A DNA stretch of 64,000 bases from Planctomycetota bacterium (GTDB lineage: Bacteria; Planctomycetota; UBA1135; GCA-002686595): NCBI GenBank assembly GCA_016795325.1, contig JAEUHY010000016.1, positions 154,056-218,055 on the forward strand, in the 5' to 3' direction. A program made the translations under genes and the position numbers. A model generated the notes under the pieces. The model was not told where the DNA came from. It made no database searches and worked only from the letters and a program-made list of their open reading frames with translations. Each line of letters begins with the position of its first letter. Within the stretch, counting starts at the first letter, position 1. Of the stretch, positions 45,651-54,463 are shown in pieces.

Positions 45651-47576
45651 GTGTCCAAGCTCGTTCGCTGGTCCGCGCTCGTGATCGTCGCGCTGCTCTT
45701 CGGCGTGGTGTTCTGGCGCACTCGAGCCCCGGGCGATGGGGCCGCCGCACCGCAGCCGGCCGAGCGCCGCACAACCGGCGAAGCGGAGGCCGCTGGCCCG
45801 GAGCTCTCGGTCGCGTCATCGCGCGCATCCGTCGAACACGCGACGTCCGCGCCCGACGCTGCGGACGCCGCGCCGCAGGCGCTCGAGCTCCACGGCGTGC
45901 TCCTCGACCGAGCGACGAACGAGCCGCTCTTCGCTTATGAGTTGCGCCTCGGGCGGATGCGTGGGCACGGCGGAGACTTTGCGCCGGCGCTTCAGACCGA
46001 CGCCGACGGACGATTCGCGTGGCGCGCGCTCGATCCGTCGTGCGAAGGCAACACGCGCCTCAAGCTCGTCGACCACGCGGCGAGCGAGTCGCGCCGCAAC
46101 GCGGCCGAGAGCGTTGCGATCGAGAGCTTGAGCGGCGCAGCGCAGCCGATGCGCATCGCCATCGACGTCGGGCCGACGGCCGCGTTCGATGTGGCGTTCC
46201 CAGCGGGCTACGCGACGGGCGACTTCGAAGCGTTCATCTCGTGGAGCCGCCCGAGCGGAAGTCGCGCGAATTCCGAGAGCACTCGCACGCCGCTGCGCGA
46301 GCCGCTCACGTTCGGCCCGCATCCAGGCAGACCGTGGCTGCGCCTGATCGAGCCGCGTTCGGAGCAGGACGCGCTGTGGGTCGAGTTGCGCTCGAAGGAT
46401 CGGCGTTGGCGCGGCGGAGCGTGGCTCAAACAACTCGTGGGCGTCGTGCGCGAGCCGCTGAGCGTGCGCCTCGAGCCCTCGACGCGCCTGCGCGGCCGTT
46501 TCGTGTGGCCGACGGAATGCGAAGAGCGTTGGATCCAACTCGAGTTGGCGCCGCTGGCGCACGAGTCCACGCGTCGCCGGCCCGCATCGGGCGGCGCCGG
46601 CGAGAACGGCGAGTTCGAGTTCGTGTTCCTCGAGCCCGGCCCGCACCGCCTGTGGTCGACGAGTCCGCACTTCGCGCCGCTCGAGCTCGAAGTCGACGTG
46701 CGCCCGGGCGACAACGATCTGGGCGTGATCGCGCTCGCGCCGCGGCGCGTTGCGGGAGCGATCCGCGGCCTGGTCCGCAGCCGCAGCGGTCGTTTCGAGG
46801 GCGCGTGCCACGTCAGCCTCTCTCGGCGCGCTTTCGAGCACGGCGCGTACTTCGACCACTCGCTCGACTTCGAGCCGCTCGACCCGAGCGATCCGTCGAG
46901 CGAACTTGTCGCGAGCATCGAGTTCGACGACGTGACCGAGGGCGAGTGGTACGTGTACGTGCACTGCCACGACGGTTTCGAGTTTCCCGCGGCGCTCGCG
47001 ACCGTGCAGGCGCCGAACGAGGAGCTCGAGATCGTGCTCGACGATCCGACGCTCGATGTGCGCGTGAGCATCGTCGAAGCCGAAAGCGGGCGGCCGTGCG
47101 CCGAAGCGAGCGTGAGTTGGGACTGCGGCGACGCGCACGACCGCGAAAACGGCGCTGAGTTCACACTCCAGCGCCTTCCGCTTGCGCCCGAACGTTTCGA
47201 GTGGATCGCCTCGGCGCCTGGTCGTGCGAGCGTGCGGGGGACCGGACTCGACTTCGAGCGTTCGCAGCGGCCGGACGGCAAGGTCGAGCTGGTGGGTCGC
47301 ATCGCGCTGCCGCTGGGCTTTGGCCGTTTCGTGCGCGCTTACTCGCGCAGCGACGGAGCGCCGCTCGAGGGCGTCGAAGTTTTCGGCGACGGCGAGCTGC
47401 TCGGCCGCACGGGAGTGAACGGCGTGCTCGCGCTGCGCCGCGATGCTCCGCCGCAGCGCCTGGAGTTTCGCAAGCCCGGCTGGTTCGTGTGCCGGAGCCG
47501 CGACTTCGATCCGCGCACGGGACGCTACTCCGACGACGGCGAGTTGTTCGCCGCGTTCGAGCCCGAGCAGCCCTGA
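45651..47576 (+). CDS. Membrane-anchored carboxypeptidase-regulatory-like protein
   Basis: This 641-residue protein starts at GTG 45651 with one membrane anchor, VRWSALVIVALLFGVVFW, then a low-complexity Ala/Glu/Pro linker to about residue 85. The rest is built of beta-sandwich repeats of the CarboxypepD_reg/Ig-like type: LHGVLLDRATNEPLFAYELR, DADGRFAWRAL, VRVSIVEAESGRPCAEASVS. Such repeats serve in adhesion or in transport-linked surface proteins. The start rests on the anchor following directly. The ECF sigma gene begins 68 bp downstream on the same strand, so the two could be cotranscribed. No catalytic motif is seen. Confidence 0.72.
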   Translation: MSKLVRWSALVIVALLFGVVFWRTRAPGDGAAAPQPAERRTTGEAEAAGPELSVASSRASVEHATSAPDAADAAPQALELHGVLLDRATNEPLFAYELRLGRMRGHGGDFAPALQTDADGRFAWRALDPSCEGNTRLKLVDHAASESRRNAAESVAIESLSGAAQPMRIAIDVGPTAAFDVAFPAGYATGDFEAFISWSRPSGSRANSESTRTPLREPLTFGPHPGRPWLRLIEPRSEQDALWVELRSKDRRWRGGAWLKQLVGVVREPLSVRLEPSTRLRGRFVWPTECEERWIQLELAPLAHESTRRRPASGGAGENGEFEFVFLEPGPHRLWSTSPHFAPLELEVDVRPGDNDLGVIALAPRRVAGAIRGLVRSRSGRFEGACHVSLSRRAFEHGAYFDHSLDFEPLDPSDPSSELVASIEFDDVTEGEWYVYVHCHDGFEFPAALATVQAPNEELEIVLDDPTLDVRVSIVEAESGRPCAEASVSWDCGDAHDRENGAEFTLQRLPLAPERFEWIASAPGRASVRGTGLDFERSQRPDGKVELVGRIALPLGFGRFVRAYSRSDGAPLEGVEVFGDGELLGRTGVNGVLALRRDAPPQRLEFRKPGWFVCRSRDFDPRTGRYSDDGELFAAFEPEQP

Positions 47577-47644
47577 GCGGCCCCGCAGCGACTTTTGCCC
47601 GATTTCTTGAGAGTCCCAGGCCCGGCGCGACAACAGCCTCCGCG

Positions 47645-48190
47645 ATGACCCTCCAACCGCTGCGCCGGCCGGAAGCCGCCGACCTCGAGCGCTGGATCGA
47701 GTCCTTCCGCGGCCCGTTGATCGGCTTGCTCGCCTCGTGGGGGCGCGACTGGCGCGCGGCTGAGGAACTCGCCCAGGACTGCTTCGCGCAGGCCTGGCTC
47801 AGTCGAGAGCGTTTCGTCGGCAATCCCGCCGAACTCGAAGCCGCGGGCGCGTGGCTGCGCGGCATCGCGTTTCGCCTGAACGCGGCAGACCGCAGACGCT
47901 CCGCGGCGCGGCCCGCTGAAACACTCGCTAGCGAGCCGCTCGCGCCGGCCGCGGATGAAGAGCAACGCGAGCGGCGCGAACAACTCATCCGCGGCTTCGC
48001 CCGTCTCTCCACCGAACACCAACTGGTGCTGCGCATGCACTACCTCGAAGAGACCACTGCGGCGCGCGTCGCGGCGCTCTTGGGCCTCACGCCCAAGGCC
48101 GTCGAGAGTCGGCTGTACCAGGCGCGCCGCGCGCTGCGCCAGATCCTCGAACGCGAGAGCGCCCGTGCGGCGCGGGAGGTGCGCCGATGA
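47645..48190 (+). CDS. ECF-type RNA polymerase sigma factor
   Basis: This 181-residue protein is an ECF sigma factor: region 2 at about residues 20-80 (LASWGRDWRAAEELAQDCFA), region 4 at about 115-170 (RLSTEHQLVLRMHYLEETTA, then LGLTPKAVESRLYQARRALR). The ATG at 47645 was chosen because family similarity starts just after it. Its stop overlaps the start of the next gene as ATGA, so the two are translationally coupled, as sigma/anti-sigma pairs often are. The target promoters are unknown. Confidence 0.9.
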   Translation: MTLQPLRRPEAADLERWIESFRGPLIGLLASWGRDWRAAEELAQDCFAQAWLSRERFVGNPAELEAAGAWLRGIAFRLNAADRRRSAARPAETLASEPLAPAADEEQRERREQLIRGFARLSTEHQLVLRMHYLEETTAARVAALLGLTPKAVESRLYQARRALRQILERESARAAREVRR

Positions 48191-50067
48191 ACGCACGCAA
48201 ACGAGCGAACGAACTCGACGAACAACTCGAGCGTGAACTGGGCGCGTGGATCGGCGCGCAGCGCAGCGAGCCGGCCGCGTTCCGCGCCGGCGTCGAGCGG
48301 CGCATCGCGGAAGCGGAGCGTGCGCGTGCGGCGCGTGGCGACGGCGGGGAGCAGAACGCGCGCGCGGGGGCCGCGGCGGAGGCTCGCGGCGTGAGGCGCG
48401 AGTCCGGAGCGCGTGCAACGCTGCGTTCCGGCGCCGCACTCGAGGATGTCGCGGCGTCGGACGCCGGCGATCCGCCGAGTTGGGTGCGCAAGGCGGCCGC
48501 GTGGTTGCCGCCCGATTCCAGCGCCCTGCTGCTCTCCAGCGGCAAGGGGTGGAGCGCGGCCTTGCTGCTGCCGCTGCTCGTGTTCGGCGCGGCGTTCAGC
48601 GTGTTCTTCGCTGGGCTGCGTTCGATCGATCGGTCGGTGCGCGAGGCCGCGCCGACGCCGGCGAAGCGCCCGGGGGACCTCCCGAACATCGCGGCGCAAT
48701 CGGGCCCTGGTCGCTTCGTGGCCTGGGCGCAGTTGGTGGTCCCGTTGTCCGGTGTGGCGATCGTGTTCGCGCCCCTCTTCGGCGCCGGCCGGTGGGTCGT
48801 CGACGTGCTCATCGCCGTGATCAGCGTTGCGATGCTGTCGCTCGCGGTCCAAGTGCGCGGATTGGCGCGCGCGGGCCTCTTGGAACGACGCTTCGTCGCG
48901 CAGGTTTGCGTCGGCGCGCTGATGCACTTGCTATGCGGTTGCTTCCTGTGGATCCAGAGCCTGCGAATCGAGGCGCCGTACTCGATCACCGCAACGATCA
49001 CGGGGCTCGTCGGTGTTCTCGGCGCGATGCTTCTGATCGTCTGGCAGCGCCGTTCGATTCCGCTGTACGGGCTCGTGTTGGCGACCCTCGTGCTGCCTGT
49101 ATTCCTCTCGACGCCGCTCGCGACGGACGCGGACGAGCGGCTGCGTGAGTTCGTGCGCGAAACCAAGCTGCACGCGAACGAGTTGAGACACTGGGGTGCG
49201 TTCGATGCGGCCGTGGCGACGCTGCGCGCGTGCAACGAGCCTGCGCCCGACTTCGAGAAGTTGCGCGCAGAAGTTCAGGACGCGATCGAGCGCGAGGTCG
49301 ATGCGCACCCCGCGGTTTGGACTGCGGCGGCTCGCCTTGGGCTGGTCACGGACGAACAGTGGCGACAGCTATCGACCCGGAAGCTCGAGTCGTTTCGGCT
49401 CGCGCAGCTGCTCAGTCGCACCGAACCGCTGCACCTGCACGACTACGACGAGTACCAGGTGCACATGCTGCTCGCGACTCGCGCGCTCTCGGCCGAGGAG
49501 CGCTTGCACCTCGTTGAACGCGTGGACCGCAGTTGGCCGGCGCCGGAGGCGCAGCTCACGCTCGAGCCGACCCTCGCCTGTGTGCGCTGGCTCGACCTGC
49601 TCGGCCACGGCGAGCGCGTCGACGCGCGCCGCGAGCAGTTGCAGGCGTTGTTGCTGCGCCACTGGGTCGATCCCGAGCACGTAAGCTATTTCGGCGGTGG
49701 TTTCGCAGATCTGCCCGAGACCAACCCCAATTCCTCCGCGTCGCCGACCTACGCGGCCGTGCAGCTGATGGTGCGCGTCGGAGTTCCTCGGGGGCTCGAC
49801 GTCGGGTTGCTCCACGATTATCTGCGCCGCGAGACCCGCCGCACGCTGCTGGTCTCGCCGCGTTGGGTCGCGCTCCGTGCGCTCGACCATGCGGCGCTCC
49901 TGCGCGTCGAACGCCAGGTCGGACTCCCCGAACTCTCGTGGTTCCAGCGCCTGATCGCCGAGCGCGCGTTGCTCGCCGTCGCGCTGATCCTTGCGCTGTG
50001 CGTCTACGCCATTCGCTCGGCGCCCGAACGCGATCCGTTCGCGCTCGCGGCGGGCGCGCCGCGCTGA
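48187..50067 (+). CDS. Polytopic membrane protein, probable anti-sigma partner
   Basis: This 626-residue protein begins within the sigma gene's stop (ATGA overlap). Its first ~115 residues are charged and helical (ANELDEQLERELGAWIGAQR) and could bind the sigma factor in the cytoplasm; there is no zinc-finger HxxxCxxC. About six membrane helices follow over residues 115-310. A helical domain of about 260 residues, presumably outside the membrane, comes next (LSTRKLESFRLAQLLSRTEP). A last membrane helix lies at about 600-618. Position and topology suggest a sensor that holds the sigma factor until a signal is felt outside; this is inference. I do not recognise the family. Confidence 0.8.
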   Translation: MNARKRANELDEQLERELGAWIGAQRSEPAAFRAGVERRIAEAERARAARGDGGEQNARAGAAAEARGVRRESGARATLRSGAALEDVAASDAGDPPSWVRKAAAWLPPDSSALLLSSGKGWSAALLLPLLVFGAAFSVFFAGLRSIDRSVREAAPTPAKRPGDLPNIAAQSGPGRFVAWAQLVVPLSGVAIVFAPLFGAGRWVVDVLIAVISVAMLSLAVQVRGLARAGLLERRFVAQVCVGALMHLLCGCFLWIQSLRIEAPYSITATITGLVGVLGAMLLIVWQRRSIPLYGLVLATLVLPVFLSTPLATDADERLREFVRETKLHANELRHWGAFDAAVATLRACNEPAPDFEKLRAEVQDAIEREVDAHPAVWTAAARLGLVTDEQWRQLSTRKLESFRLAQLLSRTEPLHLHDYDEYQVHMLLATRALSAEERLHLVERVDRSWPAPEAQLTLEPTLACVRWLDLLGHGERVDARREQLQALLLRHWVDPEHVSYFGGGFADLPETNPNSSASPTYAAVQLMVRVGVPRGLDVGLLHDYLRRETRRTLLVSPRWVALRALDHAALLRVERQVGLPELSWFQRLIAERALLAVALILALCVYAIRSAPERDPFALAAGAPR

Positions 50068-50239
50068 AGGAGCTCGGGAACGGACGTGCGGATGCGCACG
50101 GTCCGCGTGCGCGCAACGCATTCTTGTCGCGAGCACCGCTGGCGCCGAGTTCGCGCCGCTTTTCGCTCCTCGGAGGACGCGAGCCTCCGCGCAGCGCCGT
50201 AAACTTGCGCCGGGCGGTCTCTTTCATCTGGAGTCTTTC

Positions 50240-51937
50240 ATGACTTGTTCGCGTGTGAGTGTTGCTGTCGTCTGTGCAGCACTCGTTCTCCCGGCCGCCG
50301 GCCAGACGGCGCTGTACACCATCCTCGGTTCAGCGCAGAACGATTCGCTCGGCTTCAGCGTCGCCAACTGCGGTGATGTCGACCTCGACGGCGTGGCGGA
50401 CCTCGCCGTGGGGACGCCGGGGGAGTTCGCTGGCGCGGTGCGTGTGTACTCCGGCGCAACCGGCGCGCTGCTGCACCTCTTTCAGCATCCCGGCGCCACC
50501 GAAGTGCTGTACGGATCCTCCGTCGGCGCGGCCGGCGACGTCGACGGTGATGGGCGCGCGGACGTCCTCGTTGGCGCGCAGGGAAACATCGGCGGACTCG
50601 CTTTGCCCAGTTTCGTCGAGGTGCGTTCGGGAGCGAACGGCGCCGTGCTGCGCACTCTCAACGGACCGCTCGGCAGCCGCTTCGGCGCGTCGCTCGAACC
50701 GCTGGGCGACTGGAACGGCGACGGCCGCCAGGAGTTCATCGTCGGAGCGCAGAACGCCGCCTCCAACGGACAGGACAGCGGCCGCGCGTACGTGTTCGAC
50801 GGTGATCCGTCCGTGGCGACGCCGCTCTACACCTACGACGGTTCGGCGCCGAACGAGTACTACGCCTCGGACGTCGGGGCAGCCGGTGACATCGACGGCG
50901 ACGGTGTCGGTGACTTCGCGATCGGAAACCCGATCCACCCGGTCGCGGCGCAGTTCCGCTTCGGGCGCGTGCGACTGTTCTCGGGCGCGACCGGCGCGTT
51001 GCTTCGCGATCTCTTGGGGCCCAATTCGGTCAACGGGCCGTCCGGGTTTGGGACCTCGCTCGCCAACGTGGGCGACATCAATGGCGACGGCCGTTCCGAC
51101 ATGCTGGTCGGCGCGCCGTACTGCCGCAACGCTCCGTTGCCCACCACGAGCCTGGGGCTCGCGCGAGTTCACTCGGGGCTCGACGGCGCAGTGCTGTACG
51201 AAGTTGTCGGCGAGGAGAACGACGACCAACTCGGCAACTTCGTGGGGGCGGTCGGCGACATCGACGGCGACGCGGCGCCCGACTTCCAGATCGCCGTCCA
51301 TGGCGCTGCGTACACGTCGATCGTGTCGGGCCGCACGCTCGACGCGGTGTTCGCGATTTCTGGCGGAACGTTCAGCTACATCGGCTACGCGGCCTGCGCG
51401 CTGGGCGACGTCAACGGGGACGGGCTGGGGGACTTCGCGATCTCGTCGCCGGGCTTCTCCAACGCCCGCGGCCGCGTCGTGGTCTACGCAGGCAACGGGT
51501 CGAGCGTGCTCGCCTACTGCACGCCCGGCGTCACGAGCAACGGCTGCGTTCCGGCGCTCTCCCCGAACGGGGTTCCGAGCGCTTCCGCTGCTTCGCCCTT
51601 CACCGTCTCGGCGTCGGGGCTCGAGGGCGGCAAGCCGGGCCTCTTCTTCTACGGCGTGAACGGCGCGAACGCTTCTCCGTGGGGCTCGAGCTCGAGCCTG
51701 CTGTGCGTGAAGGCACCCCTGCAGCGCACCAAGTTCTCGTTCCCGAGCGGCACGAGCGGTCAGTGTGACGGCGTGCTGGGCTTCGACTGGAACCAGTACG
51801 TCGCCGGCAATCCGGACGCGCTCGGGGCGCCGTTCCAGACGGGGGATCGCGTGTGGCTGCAGGGCTGGTTCCGCGATCCTGGCAGCACGAAAGTCACGTC
51901 GCTCACCGGCGCGCTGACGTTCGAACTCGCGCCGTAG
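50240..51937 (+). CDS. Secreted FG-GAP (integrin-alpha-like) propeller with shared C-terminal domain
   Basis: This 565-residue protein has a signal peptide ending LPAAGQT and GGAG at 50230-50233, which set the ATG at 50240. Residues of about 25-420 hold seven FG-GAP blades, each with a calcium loop of the form GDVDGDGRADVLVGA, giving a seven-bladed propeller. One blade has DIDGDAAPDF, a weakened loop. Residues 426-565 are the shared C-terminal domain: YCTPGVTSNGC, GVPSASAASPF, GKPGLFFYGV, SLLCVKAPLQR, QCDG, QGWFRDP. Likely an adhesive or binding extracellular protein. Its 3' end overlaps the convergent DUF2007 gene by 35 bp. Confidence 0.9.
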   Translation: MTCSRVSVAVVCAALVLPAAGQTALYTILGSAQNDSLGFSVANCGDVDLDGVADLAVGTPGEFAGAVRVYSGATGALLHLFQHPGATEVLYGSSVGAAGDVDGDGRADVLVGAQGNIGGLALPSFVEVRSGANGAVLRTLNGPLGSRFGASLEPLGDWNGDGRQEFIVGAQNAASNGQDSGRAYVFDGDPSVATPLYTYDGSAPNEYYASDVGAAGDIDGDGVGDFAIGNPIHPVAAQFRFGRVRLFSGATGALLRDLLGPNSVNGPSGFGTSLANVGDINGDGRSDMLVGAPYCRNAPLPTTSLGLARVHSGLDGAVLYEVVGEENDDQLGNFVGAVGDIDGDAAPDFQIAVHGAAYTSIVSGRTLDAVFAISGGTFSYIGYAACALGDVNGDGLGDFAISSPGFSNARGRVVVYAGNGSSVLAYCTPGVTSNGCVPALSPNGVPSASAASPFTVSASGLEGGKPGLFFYGVNGANASPWGSSSSLLCVKAPLQRTKFSFPSGTSGQCDGVLGFDWNQYVAGNPDALGAPFQTGDRVWLQGWFRDPGSTKVTSLTGALTFELAP

Positions 51938-52244
51938 TTGCGCCTGGTCCTCGTCGTGCGCGCGCCACGCGGCGCAAGCAGCTTCCGGGCGCGCGCTCGA
52001 CGATCTGCAGCGCTTCGGCGCGACGGTCGGCCGGCACGAACACGCACGCCGCCCCGCCGCCTATTCCGTTGAGCTCGGGATTTGGCGTGTAGAACTGCGG
52101 CTCGGTGACGAAGGCCGGCACGCCGCGGCCCTCGAGTTCGGCGTGCACGATGTGCGCGCGCCAGACGTCGCCTTCGAAGACCTTGCACAGCCCGCTCGGC
52201 GCGCCGGCGCCGTCGGGCGAAGGGCTGCGCGGCTGGTCGGGCAT
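51903..52244 (-). CDS. DUF2007-family small protein
   Basis: This 113-residue protein carries a DUF2007-like (putative signal-transducing) domain: LCKVFEGDVWRAHIVHAELE, then RGVPAFVTEPQFYTPNPEL and ACVFVPADRRAEALQIVE. The ATG at 52244 is 5 bp after the stop of the PD40 propeller gene, so it is second in that operon; the longer upstream frame is a shadow. The last ~30 residues are Arg-rich and run 35 bp into the convergent FG-GAP gene. It has no signal peptide and is cytoplasmic. The family is often found with membrane transport or signalling genes; function unknown. Confidence 0.75.
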   Translation of the reverse strand: MPDQPRSPSPDGAGAPSGLCKVFEGDVWRAHIVHAELEGRGVPAFVTEPQFYTPNPELNGIGGGAACVFVPADRRAEALQIVERAPGSCLRRVARARRGPGATTARVRTSARR

Positions 52245-52249
52245 GGCGG

Positions 52250-53734
52250 CTAGAAGTGCGTCGTGCGGAACACGTCGCGTCCGAACAGGCAGATCGGACC
52301 GCAGCCCGAGCCCGGTACGCCGCCGTTGAAGTCGTTCGGCACGAGCGTGTCGCCTTCGCTCATGAACACGGCGAAACGGCCGTCGAGGCTCAAGGCGCCG
52401 TTGCCGCCGCTGCGCGCGTTGGTCTGCACGCCGGCGCTGCTCGCGCTGATCATGCGCGTGCACACCGCGCCGGACTCGTCGTAGATGTGGTCGCCGTCGG
52501 CGTCGCGGTCGTACAGGAAGCACTTGAGGAAGCCTCCTGTCGTGCCCGCGGTGAGGTTGAGCGCGTTGCTCGTGTACATCACGAAGCGCCCGTCGCCGGA
52601 GATCGCCGCGTAGCCGCTGCCGTTGTCGGCCTCGGCGCCGTTGAGTCCGATGCTCGCGCGCACGATGCCCCACGTCCGCAGGTCGCGCACGTAGATGTCG
52701 TACTTGCCGTTGGTGTCCTCGCCCGGCGGGAGCAGGTCATCGGCGATCGACTCGAAGGCCGCGAAGCGCCCGTCCGCGGAGAACGACGGCCGGCGCGAGG
52801 CGCCGTTGCAAGTGACGCTCGGCTGGAGGTGCGCCGACGTGATCAGCGAGAGCACGTTGTTGCGCCGGTTGCGCACGAACAGGTCGGCGACCGGACCGTT
52901 CGTGTCGTTGAACCCCAGATTCGTTGCGGTGCTGCTGAACAGTACGAGGCGCCCCGACGCGTCGAGCCGCACTTCGAGCGCGTCGCCGTCGGGCGCGACG
53001 TTGCCCACTCCCAGGCTGACGATTTCGAACGACGGCCGGCCGATGAACTTGATCAGCGCCTGCGTCGTGCCCACCGTCGACGGCGCGGGTTGGCGCTGCG
53101 GCGCGAAGAGCGGCGCCACGTTCGTCGCGGAGGTGAGGAACGCCACCCAGCGACCGTCTTGCGACGGGAAGGGCGCGGCGCAGTCCTCGTCGAACTCGCC
53201 GCCGCCGGGCAGCTCGTTCACGCGCCGCATGGCGAAGGGCAGCAGCGTGGCCTGGAAGATGTCGGCGCGTGCGTTGGTGTCACCGGGGACCAGGTTCGTG
53301 GCCGCGCTGGCGAAGACCACCGTGCGGCCGTCGCCCGAGATGCTGGGGAAGTCGCAGGCCGAGTTCGCGATCGTGCCGGGGGTCAGGCCGGGCGAGAGCA
53401 GAATGGGCTGCGCCCAGCTGAGGATGCGAGCGTAGATCTGCGGGGAGTTGCCGGGGTTGGGCGCGGTCGGGAGCACGCCGTCGGCGTCGCTCGACCAAGT
53501 GATCACGCGCCCGTCGTAGCTCATCGTCGGGTGCGAGTTGTTCTTGCAGCCCCCGCAGGTCTGGGTCTGGGCCCCGGTCCAGTCCAGGCTGATTAACTCG
53601 ACGTCGGTCGGGGCGGGCGGGTTGCAGGTGAGCGCGATCTGCTGGGCGGGCAGGGCCGCGCTGATGCCGCAGACCGCCGCCGTGAATCCGCCCACGCGCG
53701 TGACGCGGCCGATTTTTCCCAGGCCCAACCCCAT
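52250..53734 (-). CDS. Secreted PD40 propeller without the shared C-terminal domain
   Basis: This 494-residue protein has a signal-like N-terminus, MGLGLGKIGRVTRVGGFTAA, cleaved near LPAQQ. It has seven PD40-type blades related to those of the protein at 29651 (SGDGRTVVFASAATNLVPGD, SADGRFAAFESIADDLLPPG, SLDGRFAVFMSEGDTLVP). It ends FLFGRD-like without the YCT...RDP...LSNAL domain, so it makes a natural contrast. An early Cys-rich CGGCKNNSH is not a heme site. The ATG at 53734 is divergent from the ECF sigma gene by 116 bp. It is probably periplasmic or extracellular; ligand unknown. Confidence 0.83.
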   Translation of the reverse strand: MGLGLGKIGRVTRVGGFTAAVCGISAALPAQQIALTCNPPAPTDVELISLDWTGAQTQTCGGCKNNSHPTMSYDGRVITWSSDADGVLPTAPNPGNSPQIYARILSWAQPILLSPGLTPGTIANSACDFPSISGDGRTVVFASAATNLVPGDTNARADIFQATLLPFAMRRVNELPGGGEFDEDCAAPFPSQDGRWVAFLTSATNVAPLFAPQRQPAPSTVGTTQALIKFIGRPSFEIVSLGVGNVAPDGDALEVRLDASGRLVLFSSTATNLGFNDTNGPVADLFVRNRRNNVLSLITSAHLQPSVTCNGASRRPSFSADGRFAAFESIADDLLPPGEDTNGKYDIYVRDLRTWGIVRASIGLNGAEADNGSGYAAISGDGRFVMYTSNALNLTAGTTGGFLKCFLYDRDADGDHIYDESGAVCTRMISASSAGVQTNARSGGNGALSLDGRFAVFMSEGDTLVPNDFNGGVPGSGCGPICLFGRDVFRTTHF

Positions 53735-53850
53735 GTGCCCAAGTCTAAGCCCCAGTCCGGCCGCCGGGGGCAGCACTTCGGCAGGAATAGGAGCGGGCGG
53801 CGGGCGTCGATACGCTCATCGTGCCGCCCGTAGCCGCGTACTCGCCCGCC

Positions 53851-54459
53851 ATGCAAGCCGCCCCGCAGGAGGACCTGAGCCTCGTCGCCGAGACCCTGGC
53901 CGGCAACCAACTCTCGTTCCAGCTGCTGGTCGAGCGCTACCAGGCCCGGATGTTCGCCCTCGTGCGCCACTACACGCGCAACCCGGTCGAGGTCGAGGAC
54001 ATCGTCCAGGACACGTTCCTCAAGGCCTACACCCGCCTGCCGGGGTTCCAGCAGCAGTCCAGCTTCTACACCTGGCTGTGCCGGATCGCCATCAACACCT
54101 CGCTCGACTTCCTCAAGCGCTGTGGGCGCAACCCGGTGCGCGGCGCGGAGGACCCCGAACTGGGCCTGGGCGGCGAGAGCGGCGAAGGCCAGCTCCGCAC
54201 CAGCCCGACCCCGGCCCCGGACGCCCGTTTGGAGCGCGCCGAGGTCGCCCGCATCACCCAACAGGTCCTGGACGAACTGCCCGAGATCTTCCGCAGCGTG
54301 CTCGTGCTGCGCGAATTCGAGGGGCTCGCCTACCAGGACATCGCCGACGTGCTCGGGATCTCGATCGGAACGGTGGAATCGCGCCTGTTCCGCGCCCGCG
54401 CCAAGTTCAAGGACAAGCTCCTCGCCCTCCACCCGGAGTTCGAGGAGGGATGGAGTTAG
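53851..54459 (+). CDS. RpoE-type ECF sigma factor
   Basis: This 202-residue protein is a classic RpoE-like ECF sigma factor: region 2 around residues 12-90 (FQLLVERYQARMFALVRHYT, then VEDIVQDTFLKAYTRLP), region 4 around 140-195 (DELPEIFRSVLVLREFEGLA, then IADVLGISIGTVESRLFRAR). The ATG at 53851 was preferred to GTG at 53821, since family similarity starts after it, but neither has a clear Shine-Dalgarno. The zinc-finger anti-sigma gene starts 4 bp after its stop. It is first of an apparent five-gene operon ending in GspL/GspM-like genes, so its signal may be envelope or secretion stress. Confidence 0.92.
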   Translation: MQAAPQEDLSLVAETLAGNQLSFQLLVERYQARMFALVRHYTRNPVEVEDIVQDTFLKAYTRLPGFQQQSSFYTWLCRIAINTSLDFLKRCGRNPVRGAEDPELGLGGESGEGQLRTSPTPAPDARLERAEVARITQQVLDELPEIFRSVLVLREFEGLAYQDIADVLGISIGTVESRLFRARAKFKDKLLALHPEFEEGWS

Positions 54460-54463
54460 CGCC

